Shown here: positions 26,008 through 37,802 of the stretch, piece after piece
How positions within the stretch are numbered: position 1 is the stretch's first letter
Layout of the letters: every line of letters starts with the position of its first letter
From: an uncultured Burkholderiales bacterium
Lineage (GTDB): Bacteria; Pseudomonadota; Gammaproteobacteria; Burkholderiales; Burkholderiaceae
Direction: 5' to 3'
Length of the DNA: 46,872 nucleotides
Assembly: GCA_946480465.1 (NCBI GenBank)
Contig: CAMLJY010000051.1
Location: 1-46,872, forward strand
Translations under genes and position numbers: made by a program
Notes under the pieces: generated by a model
Database searches by the model: none
What the model was told of the DNA's origin: nothing
Seen by the model: the letters and a program-made list of their open reading frames with translations, nothing else

Positions 26008-26185
26008 CAGGAATTTGCGGCGTCCATTCAGGTTCCATTCAGCTTGGCGCCGAACCACCCATTCGAGGGGCCTTCGCATGGGGTTTCCGGACCGCCGGGC
26101 AACGCTTGCTAACAGTCAGGAAGGTAAACATCCGTCCAGAATGAATCAATGATCATGCGGGAGGGACCCGCGGAGGATTCGATCG
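26008..26185 (+). promoter_or_regulatory. Intergenic region with a phased 9-bp direct repeat
   Basis: TCCATTCAG occurs at 26023-26031 and again at 26034-26042, an 11-base period that puts both copies on one face of the helix. This suggests a dimeric activator site upstream of the secreted beta-helix gene. GGAGG at about 26172-26176 serves the ATG at 26186. No clear -35/-10 or sigma-54 element was found. Confidence 0.4.
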
Positions 26186-27961
26186 ATGTCCACCTGCACG
26201 CGTGGCCGCTTGCGCCTGATTGACGCGGCCAGCCTGGCGATGGTTCTCGCCGTCGCCGCCGGTACGGCCCAGGCCCAGAACCCACCCACGCCCATGAACC
26301 CGGTTCCGCTGCTGGCCCCCGTGTGCTCGCTGAGCGCCAGTGCGACCCAGGTGACGCTGGGCACGCCGGTGCGCCTGTCGGCCCAGTGCCAGCCGGCCGT
26401 CACGTCCTACGTGTGGACCGGCGTCGACCTGCCCGCCACCGCCTCCGGCGGCAGCGTGACGCCCGGCGCCACCACCACCTACAGCGTGCGCGGCGTCAAT
26501 GCCCGCGGCACCGGCAGCCCGGCCAGCGCCACGGTGCGCGTCAGCGCCGGCGCCACCGACAGCGGCTACTCGCCCCTGACCAACCACGCCAACGATTTCT
26601 GCCAGTCCGGCAACTACCCTGCGCAGTGGGAATGGAACCCCGCGCTGGCCACGGCGCAGCCGGCACCGGCCACCTCCGGCACGCCGCGCATGGTGCAGAT
26701 CCGCGACGGCAAGGTCATCGCCACCTACGGCAGGCTCGGCGGCGACGGGCGCAGCAAGCCCAACAGCAGCAATGGCGAAGATCCCGCCACCGGACCCTTC
26801 CGCCGCGCGCCCTACACGCAGTGGAAGAGCGGCGACGTGTTCGAGATCTACCCGGCCGTCTACAGCGGCAACAACATGCAGATCTTCATCGGCCCGAACC
26901 TGGCCTATGACGGGGTCCGCTCCACCGACGTGCCGCGCAACATCACCATCCGCGGCGTCACGGTCGACGGCAAGCGGCCGGTCATCGTCAACCCGCCGGG
27001 CGGCGCTTCCTACTCCAACTACAACCAGTCGCTGATCTACGTCGCCGGGCAGTACGACGCGCAGGGCAAGGTGGTCGCCCCGTCCACCAACATCACGATC
27101 GAGAACATCGACGTCGTCGATTCCCCCACCGGCGGCTACCTCGGCAAGGCGGCCATCTACGTGAACGGCGCGCACAACCTGACGCTGCGCAACATGCGCA
27201 TCGCGGGCTTCAAGCGGCACCACGTGAACGGCATCTTCGCCACCGGCAACAACACCGGCACGCTGCTGCTGGACAACGTGGAACTCGACGGCAGCGGCGG
27301 CTCCGGCGGGCCGGAGCACAACGCGTACATCAACGCCAGCAGCACCGACCCGAACTACACCTTCATGGTCCGCAATTCCTGGAGCCACGGCTCCTTCTAC
27401 GGGCATGCGCTGAAGTCGCGGGCGCAGCGCACCGTGGTGGAAGGCAGCTACCTCAGCGGCACCCGGGCGGCCGCCGGCCAGCAGACCGAGACCTACCTGC
27501 TCGACGTGCCCGACGGCGGCACGCTGATCGCGCGCAACAACGTCTTCGTGAAGAACCATTCCGGCAACAACTCCAACGGAGCGGCCATCACCTTCGGTGT
27601 CGAGTCGGTGAACAAGCCCCGGCCCTGGGAGCTGCTGATCGAGCACAACACCTTCGTCGCCTTCTCGCGCTACTACGACGACGCCCGGCATGCGCTCTTC
27701 CCGATGTACCTGAGCAGCAGGGCTCCGGGGCCGCGCACCGTCGATGCCAACGTCTTCGTCGGTTATTGCCCCACCGGCCAGGCCTACCGCGATTTCCGGG
27801 GCACGAACGCGTCGGTGCTCAACTTCAACGAGATCGACCTGTCCTTCCGGCCGCGCACGCCGCAGCTGACGGGCCGTGCCAGCATCGTCGGCACGCCGCA
27901 GTACGAGCACCAGATGCAGCGCGGCACGCGGCGCAGCAACGCGCTGGGCGCGCGGGACTGA
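26186..27961 (+). CDS. Secreted right-handed beta-helix protein with Ig-like N-terminal domain
   Basis: A 591-residue protein. A signal peptide (residues 1-31) ends AGTAQA|QN. Residues 40-130 look like an Ig/PKD-type domain (SASATQVTLGTPVRLSAQCQ to ASATVRVSAG). From about 240 on, repeated N-T-I and V-E-L-D patterns (RNITIRGVTVDGKRP, TNITIENIDVVDS, HNLTLRNMRIAGF, GTLLLDNVELDGS) form right-handed parallel beta-helix coils, as in pectate-lyase-like and other polysaccharide-active proteins. Catalytic residues cannot be assigned. It stands alone on its transcript after the receiver gene and converges with the binding-protein gene. Substrate unknown; a structural adhesin role is also possible. Confidence 0.85.
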   Translation: MSTCTRGRLRLIDAASLAMVLAVAAGTAQAQNPPTPMNPVPLLAPVCSLSASATQVTLGTPVRLSAQCQPAVTSYVWTGVDLPATASGGSVTPGATTTYSVRGVNARGTGSPASATVRVSAGATDSGYSPLTNHANDFCQSGNYPAQWEWNPALATAQPAPATSGTPRMVQIRDGKVIATYGRLGGDGRSKPNSSNGEDPATGPFRRAPYTQWKSGDVFEIYPAVYSGNNMQIFIGPNLAYDGVRSTDVPRNITIRGVTVDGKRPVIVNPPGGASYSNYNQSLIYVAGQYDAQGKVVAPSTNITIENIDVVDSPTGGYLGKAAIYVNGAHNLTLRNMRIAGFKRHHVNGIFATGNNTGTLLLDNVELDGSGGSGGPEHNAYINASSTDPNYTFMVRNSWSHGSFYGHALKSRAQRTVVEGSYLSGTRAAAGQQTETYLLDVPDGGTLIARNNVFVKNHSGNNSNGAAITFGVESVNKPRPWELLIEHNTFVAFSRYYDDARHALFPMYLSSRAPGPRTVDANVFVGYCPTGQAYRDFRGTNASVLNFNEIDLSFRPRTPQLTGRASIVGTPQYEHQMQRGTRRSNALGARD

Positions 27962-27984
27962 GCCCGTGAGGCCCGGCGCCTCTG

Positions 27985-28001
27985 CCGCTGCCCGTCAGCG
28001 G
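27985..28001. terminator. Hairpin between convergent genes
   Basis: CCGCTG-CCCGT-CAGCGG is a perfect 6-bp stem with a 5-base loop, between the beta-helix stop and the end of the binding-protein gene. There is no T tract on either strand, so intrinsic termination is uncertain. Confidence 0.3.
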
Positions 28002-28915
28002 TAGTGCGCCGGGTCGCCCGAGTCGGTCGGCTGCACGATGGCCTTCATCAGCGGGGCGCTCATCGGCAGCTGCAGGTTGATCTGCCGCGGCGGAATCGGC
28101 GACTGGAACCAGCGCTGGTAGATGCGGCCGATCTGGCCATTGCGGAACAGGCCCACGATCACCTCGTCGCCCAGGCGCTTGAACTCGGGGTCGTTCCGGC
28201 GCACGACGATGCCATAGGGCTCGACCGACAGCGCCTCGGTGCTGATGTGGTAGGCCGCCGGGCGCTTCGACATCGCCGCCAGGCTGTACAGCAGCACGTC
28301 GTCCATCGCGAAGGCCGCGGCGCGGTCGGTGTCCACCAGGCGGAAGGATTCCGCATGGTCCTTGCCGGCCAGGATGCGCATCTGCAGCCCGCGCGCGTCG
28401 TTCAGCGCCGCCAGGTGGCGCATGCTGGTGGTGCCGGCGGTCGAGATCACGGTCCGGCCGCGCAGGTCTTCCACGCCGTCGATGCGGGACGACTGCTTGG
28501 ACAGCAGCCGGCCGGTGGCGATGAAGGTGGTGACCAGGAAGGCCACGGCCTCCTGCCGTTCCAGCGTGTTGGTGGTGCTGCCGCACTCCATGTCGATCGT
28601 GTGGTTCACCAGCATCGGGATGCGGGTGGCCGAGGTCACGGGGGTCAGCTTCACCGCCAGGTCGGGCAGTTTCAGCCGGCGCTTGACCGCCTCCACGATG
28701 TGCATGCAGATGTCGATGGAATAGCCCACCGGCCGCTGCCGCCCATCCAGGTAGGAGAACGGCACCGAGGCATCGCGAAAACCGATGGTGATGATGCCGG
28801 TCTCGGCGATGCGCTTGAGCGTCAGCGAGTCAGGCGTGCTGGCGGTGGCGCGGGCCAGCGCCAGCGGCCCGCACAGGCAGGCCAGCAGGGTGGCGACGGG
28901 TATCGATGGACGCAC
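27995..28915 (-). CDS. GltI-type amino acid ABC transporter substrate-binding protein
   Basis: A 306-residue periplasmic protein. It begins with GTG at 28915 with AGGAG ten bases upstream, and has a signal peptide ending LALARATAS. The fold motifs SLTLKRIAETGIITIGFRDASVPFS in part, GYSIDICMHIVEAV, VNHTIDMECGSTTNT and TVISTAGTTSM are those of glutamate/aspartate-binding GltI proteins (family 3 solute binding). No permease or ATPase genes accompany it, so it is either an orphan receptor for a distant transporter or a sensor partner. It lies 69 bases downstream of the C45-like gene and is probably co-transcribed. Dicarboxylic amino acid sensing would fit the nearby Dct-type regulators. Confidence 0.9.
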   Translation of the reverse strand: MRPSIPVATLLACLCGPLALARATASTPDSLTLKRIAETGIITIGFRDASVPFSYLDGRQRPVGYSIDICMHIVEAVKRRLKLPDLAVKLTPVTSATRIPMLVNHTIDMECGSTTNTLERQEAVAFLVTTFIATGRLLSKQSSRIDGVEDLRGRTVISTAGTTSMRHLAALNDARGLQMRILAGKDHAESFRLVDTDRAAAFAMDDVLLYSLAAMSKRPAAYHISTEALSVEPYGIVVRRNDPEFKRLGDEVIVGLFRNGQIGRIYQRWFQSPIPPRQINLQLPMSAPLMKAIVQPTDSGDPAHYR

Positions 28916-28984
28916 GGCGAAGACGCTCCTGGGTGTGGAATTCTGCCCCGTGGGCGCGGGGCCGGCCGCCCGCGCGGGGGGGCT

Positions 28985-30025
28985 TCACGCCGCCGGCTGC
29001 AGCAGGTCCTGCCAGCCCGGTACGGTAGCGCCAAAGTCGGGCGGGCCGCTTTCCTCGGCCTCGTCCACCAGCGCCACCTGCCGCACGCCCTCGCGGAACG
29101 CCTCCACCGACTGCAGCCAGCCGCCGGTCTGCCAGGCCAGTTCCGCCTGCAGCGCCTGCGGCTCGTACACCGAGGTGTACAGGGTCCCGTGGCCGCGGCG
29201 GTAGGCGTTCTGGAACAGCGGCGGCGTCAGCATGGCGGCCACCATCTCTTCCTGCGTCGCGGCCTCGGCCATCGCCCGGGCCAGTGCACGGCAACGGGCC
29301 CGGCTGTGCGTGGCGTTGGCGTATTCGGGCCACTCCACGCCGTGCTGGTGGTTGGCCACGCCGCGCAGCGGTACCACCTGGGCCTCGCGGTCGGGGGCGA
29401 TGAAGACCGTGGTGGCGTTGGACAGCCGGTCCAGCAGCACGATGCTGTGGGTCATGCTCACCGGGATGCCGCGCAGCAGCGCCACCGCTTCGCGGGTGGT
29501 GCTCGCGAACTCCAGCAGGTAGCGCAGGACCAGCGGCGCGCCGAAGCCGTCACGCCGTTCGCGGCGGCCTCCGAAGCACAGCGCCGCCGCCAGGCCGGAT
29601 TCGTTGATGCCGTCCAGTGCGCCGCACAGCGCCTCGCTCATCGCCAGCACGCGCTGGCCGCCCCAGCGCGTGCGCAGCCAGGCGCCTTCGTGCGTCGCCA
29701 GGCCGTGGTCGTGGTTGCGCAGCAGCACCGGCCCGCCGGTGCCGAACCAGACGGCCAGCGTGCCGGCGCTGGTCTCCGGCGGCGGGCACCAGCCCGACAG
29801 CACGCGCGCCTCCGCATCGCCGCCGCGCACGCAGGCCACCAGTTCGTCCCAGATCGGCTGCCACAGCGGCAGGTGGTGGGCCACCGCGCGCCGGCAATCG
29901 GCCAGCGAGGGCGGTGCACCCAGTCCCGCCAGGCGGCGCTGGCGCGCGGGCCCGTGCCGGTCGAACAGGCGGCACCACTTGGGGCCGGGGCGGCTCTCGT
30001 CGATCGCTTCGAACAATTGCTTCAT
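28985..30025 (-). CDS. C45/NAAA-like amide hydrolase homologue with nucleophile Cys replaced by Gly
   Basis: A 346-residue member of the COG4927/C45 Ntn-hydrolase group: WCPPP, VLLRNHDHG, ALCGALDGINESGLAAAL, GFGAPLVLRYLLEF, VANHQHGVEWPEYA. Relatives as I recall them read CPPPxxSGCSQAVW, with the autocatalytic Cys; here the stretch is CPPPETSAGTLAVW and Gly88 (GGC) takes that place, one base from TGC. Cys80 of WCPPP is the only nearby alternative. The protein may be catalytically dead or use another group. There is no signal peptide. The start at 30025 has GAGGAA eight bases upstream, behind a sigma-54-like promoter. It is probably co-transcribed with the binding protein downstream. Confidence 0.85.
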   Translation of the reverse strand: MKQLFEAIDESRPGPKWCRLFDRHGPARQRRLAGLGAPPSLADCRRAVAHHLPLWQPIWDELVACVRGGDAEARVLSGWCPPPETSAGTLAVWFGTGGPVLLRNHDHGLATHEGAWLRTRWGGQRVLAMSEALCGALDGINESGLAAALCFGGRRERRDGFGAPLVLRYLLEFASTTREAVALLRGIPVSMTHSIVLLDRLSNATTVFIAPDREAQVVPLRGVANHQHGVEWPEYANATHSRARCRALARAMAEAATQEEMVAAMLTPPLFQNAYRRGHGTLYTSVYEPQALQAELAWQTGGWLQSVEAFREGVRQVALVDEAEESGPPDFGATVPGWQDLLQPAA

Positions 30026-30055
30026 CGCGCATTCCTCGCTGTGACGAAGCCGTGC

Positions 30056-30074
30056 GTTGCAGGTCTTGTACCAA
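30056..30074 (-). promoter_or_regulatory. Sigma-54-like promoter for the C45-like gene
   Basis: The minus strand reads TTGGTACAAGACCTGCAA. GG (30072-30071) and GC (30060-30059) are ten bases apart and the flanks fit the consensus except for T and A in the CACG part. Predicted start is near 30047, 22 bases before the ATG. Confidence 0.45.
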
Positions 30075-30242
30075 GACGTTCGTGCGCCGCGGCACCACCC
30101 GCGCTGCCAGGGCCGGCGGCGCGCGGCCCGCCCGCGCGGGAGCGACGGGCTGCACTGTGCGGCGGCCATCGGGTGTGCCTGCCCGCCCTGCGGTGGGGCC
30201 GGGACAGCCGCGCCAGCCGCGACGGCCGCTTCCCGGCAGGCC

Positions 30243-30258
30243 TGGCACGCTTTGCGCT
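30243..30258 (+). promoter_or_regulatory. Sigma-54-like promoter for the universal stress protein
   Basis: TGGCACGCTTTGCGCT has GG (30244-30245) and GC (30256-30257) ten bases apart and a perfect TGGCACG. The -12 half (GCGCT) is a weaker match. Predicted start is near 30269. Confidence 0.4.
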
Positions 30259-30293
30259 TCGTGCGGTCCTCTGAAACAGCGCAGGACCCGTTC

Positions 30294-30755
30294 ATGAACG
30301 CCATCGCCGGCGGCCCGAGCCGCTTCGACTGCATCCTCGTGCCCTTCGATTTCTCGGAAGCGTCGCACCATGCGCTGCAAATGGCCGCCGCGCAGTTCAA
30401 GCGGCCGGACGCGACGCTGGCGCTGCTGCATGCGGTGGAGTCCGACGATGGCGTGTCCGAGCATGCGCAGCTGCACGGCCAGCTGGTGAACACGAGGGTG
30501 CAGGAGGCGCAGCGCCGCCTGGAGGCGCTGGCGCGTCCGCTGCGCGCCGATTGGGCCGAGGTGCAGGTGCTGGCCAGCCTGGGCGACCCGAAGGAGGTGA
30601 TCCTGTCGACCGCCGAGCTGGTCCACGCTGACCTGGTGGTGATGGGCTCGCACGGCGCCACCGGCTGGCGCGCGATGTTCGGCGGCACCACGTACCACGT
30701 GGCGCGCAAGCTAAGCTGCTCGGTGCTCGTGCTTCGGCCCGAGCGCAAGCCGTGA
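30294..30755 (+). CDS. Universal stress protein (UspA family)
   Basis: A 153-residue single-domain UspA protein. It starts with the typical strand FDCILVPFDFSEAS, and carries the ATP-binding signature G-2x-G-9x-G-T in GSHGATGWRAMFGGTT followed by SVLVL. It should bind ATP and form dimers in the cytoplasm; such proteins support survival under stress. The ATG at 30294 has AGGA eight bases upstream; an earlier in-frame start adds only low-complexity sequence. It is divergent from the C45-like gene and lies upstream of the sigma-54 activator. Confidence 0.93.
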   Translation: MNAIAGGPSRFDCILVPFDFSEASHHALQMAAAQFKRPDATLALLHAVESDDGVSEHAQLHGQLVNTRVQEAQRRLEALARPLRADWAEVQVLASLGDPKEVILSTAELVHADLVVMGSHGATGWRAMFGGTTYHVARKLSCSVLVLRPERKP

Positions 30756-30836
30756 TCGCCGCGGCGTGCATCACGGGGGCTGATCGCAAGCCCTGATTGC
30801 CCGCGCGGGGTGCCGGCCGTACAAGACGACGAAGGA

Positions 30837-34638
<3,802 letters not shown>

Positions 34639-34821
34639 GCGAGAGGGCCGCGCGCCGCTCAGGCGCTGTCAATGAATCCGGCGCGCCCGAGCGGGCCGCC
34701 AGAACGGGACCAATCCGGACGCGAATCAGCAGATGTGGCCGATCCCCCATCAAGGATTCGCAGCGACGAGTGGCGCCGTGCTGGTGGAACGAGCGGGTGT
34801 GCGGGATTCGTTCACAGCTTT

Positions 34822-36315
34822 TCAGGCGCCCGGCCGCAGCGTCAGCACGAAGGCGAGGCCCCGTTCGTCGCGGCGCGTGTGCAGGTTGCCGCCGAAGCTG
34901 CGCAGCCTCCGGCGGGCGTTGGCGGTGGACAGCGCGGTGACGCTCTTTTGGCGCGATAGGAACGGACGCGCCGCGTCGCCGCTGCCGGGGCCGCCATCCG
35001 GGTGCAGGATCTCGATCGTCACCGCTTCGGCGCCGGCCGCGGTGCGGATCTCGGCGGCCGGCGGCGCAGCGCCGGCCGCGGGCGGGGCCCGCCGGGACAG
35101 CAGGCCGGCCACCACCTGCTCCAGCCCGGCCGCCACGGCCAGCACGTGCAGCTGGCGGTCCGGCGGCTCCACCAGCGTGGCCGGCGCCTGCTGCATCGCG
35201 CGCGCCAGCAGGTCCGACAGGTTCACGCTGCGCAGGTGGACGCGTCCTTCGCGTGCCAGCACCGGCCACTGCGACACGATGCGCCCCATGCGCTGCGCCG
35301 CCTGCTCGATCCTGTCCAGGGCGTCGGTGGCCCGGTCCGGCCGCTGCTGCTCGAGCCATGCGCGGACGTTGAAGCTCGACAGCAGCAGCGCGGCGATCGG
35401 CTGGTTCAGCTCGTGCGCCATGCCCGCGGCCACGGCCTGCGCGGCGCCGCGCCGCCGCTGCGCGGCGTGCAGGGCCCAGGCCAGGCCGATGCTCGAGCCC
35501 AGCCCCGCCGCTGCCACCGCCGCCAGCAGCAGCCGCGCCGATGCCGGCATGCGCGCCGGCACTGCCGCCTCGACCGTCCAGGTGTGCGCGGCATGGAAGA
35601 AGCCGGCGCTGGCGCGCAGTTCGTGCTCGGGCGCCGTGGGCACGCCGGCCGGGTCGCCGGCGCTGTCGGCGAGCACCGCGGCCGGTGCCGCGGGCTGGCC
35701 GGCGGGCGAAGCCCCGTCGTGCAGCAGCAGCCGCAGCCGCGGCACCGCCCCGGCGTGCTCGGCCTGCGGTGCCGGCAGCAAGGCCTGCGCCGCGAGCGTG
35801 TAGCGCAGCACGCCCCGGTAGGCCGAGCGGCGCTGCCCGGCTTCAAGGGGCACCGCGGCGCCCGCGTACAGCGGCAGCCAGACGTGCACGCCGCGTCCGT
35901 CGGCCGAGGCCACGGGCTGGCCGCTGTCGCGGGCGCGCGCGGCCGGTGCGGCGGCGGCTTCAGCGGCGTCCGCGGGCAGCACGGCGAGTGCCCGCAGTTC
36001 GGGCATCGCGCCGCGCCAGGCTTCGGCGGCCGCGCCGGCCGGCGCAGCGTCCACCGGACCACCGGAGGGCAGCGCGCCGCGCAGCACCTGGGCCGCTGCC
36101 TGGTGCGCCTTCAATTGCGCTTCGATGCGCGTGGCCGCGGCACGCGCCTGCCATTGCAGTTCGGCGTGCTGGATCCGCCGCGCCGCCTGCAGTCCGGCCT
36201 GGCCCAGCGTGCCCGTCAGGGCGGCTCCGGCGGCCAGCGCGATCCAGGGCGAGTGCCGCCGCAGGCGGTGAAGCGCAGGGCCGGGCGGGACGGCGGACGG
36301 ACGATGGGAAGTCAT
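34822..36315 (-). CDS. Sensor histidine kinase with degenerate ATPase domain
   Basis: A 497-residue membrane protein. A membrane segment at about 24-45, an Ala-rich extracytoplasmic sensor, and a second segment near 262-282 precede the H-box (GMAHELNQPIAALLL, His301). The ATPase part has lost key boxes: LEQVVAGLLSRRA stands where the N-box Asn should be, DGGPG is kept, and no GxGLG G2 box follows, only STANARRRLRSFGGNL. It is therefore probably kinase-dead and may bind or inhibit an active kinase. Its gene converges with the CHASE kinase 183 bases away. The Ala/Pro-rich, very GC-rich sequence suggests relaxed constraint. Start chosen at MTSHRPSAV; no strong ribosome site. Confidence 0.75.
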   Translation of the reverse strand: MTSHRPSAVPPGPALHRLRRHSPWIALAAGAALTGTLGQAGLQAARRIQHAELQWQARAAATRIEAQLKAHQAAAQVLRGALPSGGPVDAAPAGAAAEAWRGAMPELRALAVLPADAAEAAAAPAARARDSGQPVASADGRGVHVWLPLYAGAAVPLEAGQRRSAYRGVLRYTLAAQALLPAPQAEHAGAVPRLRLLLHDGASPAGQPAAPAAVLADSAGDPAGVPTAPEHELRASAGFFHAAHTWTVEAAVPARMPASARLLLAAVAAAGLGSSIGLAWALHAAQRRRGAAQAVAAGMAHELNQPIAALLLSSFNVRAWLEQQRPDRATDALDRIEQAAQRMGRIVSQWPVLAREGRVHLRSVNLSDLLARAMQQAPATLVEPPDRQLHVLAVAAGLEQVVAGLLSRRAPPAAGAAPPAAEIRTAAGAEAVTIEILHPDGGPGSGDAARPFLSRQKSVTALSTANARRRLRSFGGNLHTRRDERGLAFVLTLRPGA

Positions 36316-36494
36316 CGACACGGGGGGCGGAGGCTGCCGGCGATCGTGCCACAGCCCACCGTGCCCGCGGCGGGCTGCGGCGCGCGCATGCTCAAGGGCC
36401 CGCGCCCTGCCATGGCGGCGGGCCACACCGCCGGCGCGGCGCCCGGTGTGACGCGCCACACCCCGCGCGCACCGCCCGAGCCTGCGGCCGATGC

Positions 36495-36902
36495 TCAGTC
36501 ATCGTTGCCGCGCTGCTGCACCAGCGCCATCGCGAACTGGCCGTTGCCCACCGACCAGTCGGAGTAGTCGTTCTCGTGCGTGAAGATGAAGACGTCGCGC
36601 GGCGACACCGCCGCGTCGCGCTCCAGGTTCTCGGCGATCAATGCGTACATCGCCTTCTTCATCGCGTCGCTGCGGCCGCGGCGCATCGTGATCTCGACGA
36701 GGACGAGGTGGTCCGAACGGGCGATGCCATTGAAGCGCCGGTCGTAGAAAAAGTCGCCCGGGGCGTACTCCGCCACCAGGTTGAACAGCTCGTCGTCCGG
36801 CATGCCGATGCCCTGGACCAGGGCGCGGTGGATGCCTTGCACGATGGCTTCCTTCTGCTGTTGGGACGTGCCTTGCCGAACGGCGGTGCGGATGAAGGGC
36901 AT
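36495..36902 (-). CDS. Tautomerase family protein
   Basis: A 135-residue protein starting MPFIRTAVRQG. After Met removal, Pro1 would be the catalytic base of the 4-oxalocrotonate tautomerase superfamily. The length and the motifs QKEAIVQGIHRALVQGIGMP, DRRFNGIARSDHLVLVEITM and ENDYSDWSVGNGQ fit the longer Tautomerase_2-type group. It should tautomerise small keto acids in the cytoplasm; the substrate is unknown. The ATG at 36902 has GGAGA seven bases upstream and a sigma-54-like promoter about 40 bases further up. It is a single gene with its own promoter. Confidence 0.9.
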   Translation of the reverse strand: MPFIRTAVRQGTSQQQKEAIVQGIHRALVQGIGMPDDELFNLVAEYAPGDFFYDRRFNGIARSDHLVLVEITMRRGRSDAMKKAMYALIAENLERDAAVSPRDVFIFTHENDYSDWSVGNGQFAMALVQQRGNDD

Positions 36903-36942
36903 GCGAAGTCTCCGGTGTCGCTGTGATGGAAAGCGCCATCGG

Positions 36943-36960
36943 AAAGCAGGAGCCGTGCCC
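36943..36960 (-). promoter_or_regulatory. Sigma-54-like promoter for the tautomerase gene
   Basis: The minus strand reads GGGCACGGCTCCTGCTTT, with GG (36959-36958) and GC (36947-36946) ten bases apart. Only the T before GG differs from the -24 consensus. Predicted start is near 36934. Confidence 0.5.
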
Positions 36961-37040
36961 GGTGATCGGCGGGCGCTGCCATGTCGTTCCCGCGGCCACC
37001 CGCGGCAGCAGCCCCAATCCTGGCCGCGCAGGCTCCGAGA

Positions 37041-37658
37041 CTAGACGTCGTGCTGCAGCGTGGGCTGTACCCTGTCATCGAGCACGGTTCGCAGCCAGGC
37101 GGCATGGGTGCGCATTTCGGCAAGGGGCAGCGAGTTCCCGAGCCAAAGCGTCTTGTCGCCGGAGCTGCCCGTCTGCTGCAGCTGCACTTCGAAGTGGCCG
37201 TCCAGTGCATACGGCTGCATCAGGACGGGCCGAACCGACGAGATGGCGTCGAAGGGCACTTCCGTCCTGCGCTGCAGCAATCCCAGCCACCGGTCCTCGT
37301 AGCGCAACACCCGTGACGGCGCGTCGAACTCGAAGCAGGTGACCTGGGGGCGCATGAGCATGAAGGCGCCGGACAGCAGGCCCGCTCCCATGACCAGCGC
37401 GGACAGCAGAACCAGTTCCTGCCCGGGTGCGATGGGTGGAATGGCGCTCCCGCGCATCCACGCCGCGGCGGCGAGCAGCAGTGCCGTGAGCAGGAGCACC
37501 GGAGCGATGACGATCACCATGATCAGGCCGGGCGCCAGCAAGACCAGCATCACACCGATCGGCCCAAGCGGTGGGGTGAGGTCTCGCCAGTTCGATCGTT
37601 CGGCGCACAGTGTCCCGGCCCAGCCTGTTTTCACTGCCGCCGCGGGCTGCGCCGCCAA
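37041..37658 (-). CDS. Two-TM protein of an unrecognised family, paralogue A
   Basis: A 205-residue protein with long hydrophobic stretches at about 35-67 and 85-105, then a soluble C-terminal half. That half (VTCFEFDAPSRVLRYEDRW, PFDAISSVRPVLMQPY, DGHFEVQLQ, HAAWLRTVL, RVQPTLQHDV) shares most of its residues with the plus-strand gene at 40296. The beta-rich soluble part resembles small PH-like membrane-associated domains, but I cannot assign it. It begins with TTG at 37658 with GGAGT six bases upstream; the paralogue also begins with TTG. A CCGGG tandem repeat lies 62 bases upstream. Confidence 0.75.
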   Translation of the reverse strand: MAAQPAAAVKTGWAGTLCAERSNWRDLTPPLGPIGVMLVLLAPGLIMVIVIAPVLLLTALLLAAAAWMRGSAIPPIAPGQELVLLSALVMGAGLLSGAFMLMRPQVTCFEFDAPSRVLRYEDRWLGLLQRRTEVPFDAISSVRPVLMQPYALDGHFEVQLQQTGSSGDKTLWLGNSLPLAEMRTHAAWLRTVLDDRVQPTLQHDV

Positions 37659-37719
37659 GCGGGGACTCCGGCGGCTGGTGCCGCTTTGCGGCTTGCCACG
37701 CCGTCGTGCTGGACGCTCT

Positions 37720-37759
37720 CCGGGCCGGGCCGGGCCGGGCCGGGCCGGGCCGGGCCGGG
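37720..37759. repeat. Pentanucleotide repeat, CCGGG x 8
   Basis: Eight perfect CCGGG units lie in the 144-base gap upstream of paralogue A. The unit length is not a multiple of three and each unit is half a helical turn, so copy-number slippage could change promoter spacing and switch expression. Confidence 0.85.
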
Positions 37760-37802
37760 GTGCGTGGCATGGCTGCGCCTTTCTCGGGATAGAAGCTCGG
37801 GC

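Noticed and set aside
26153..27910. Minus-strand frame of 585 codons across the beta-helix gene
   Set aside because: It is antisense to a protein with signal peptide and beta-helix repeats; the frame is rich in Val/Gly/Asp without any motif.
30777..30793. GGGCT-AGCCC hairpin after the stress protein as terminator
   Set aside because: The stem is only 5 bp with no T tract, and the activator gene follows closely on the same strand.
36330..36350. TGGCACG upstream of the degenerate kinase as a sigma-54 promoter
   Set aside because: The next GC is eleven bases from GG rather than ten, and the -12 half does not match.
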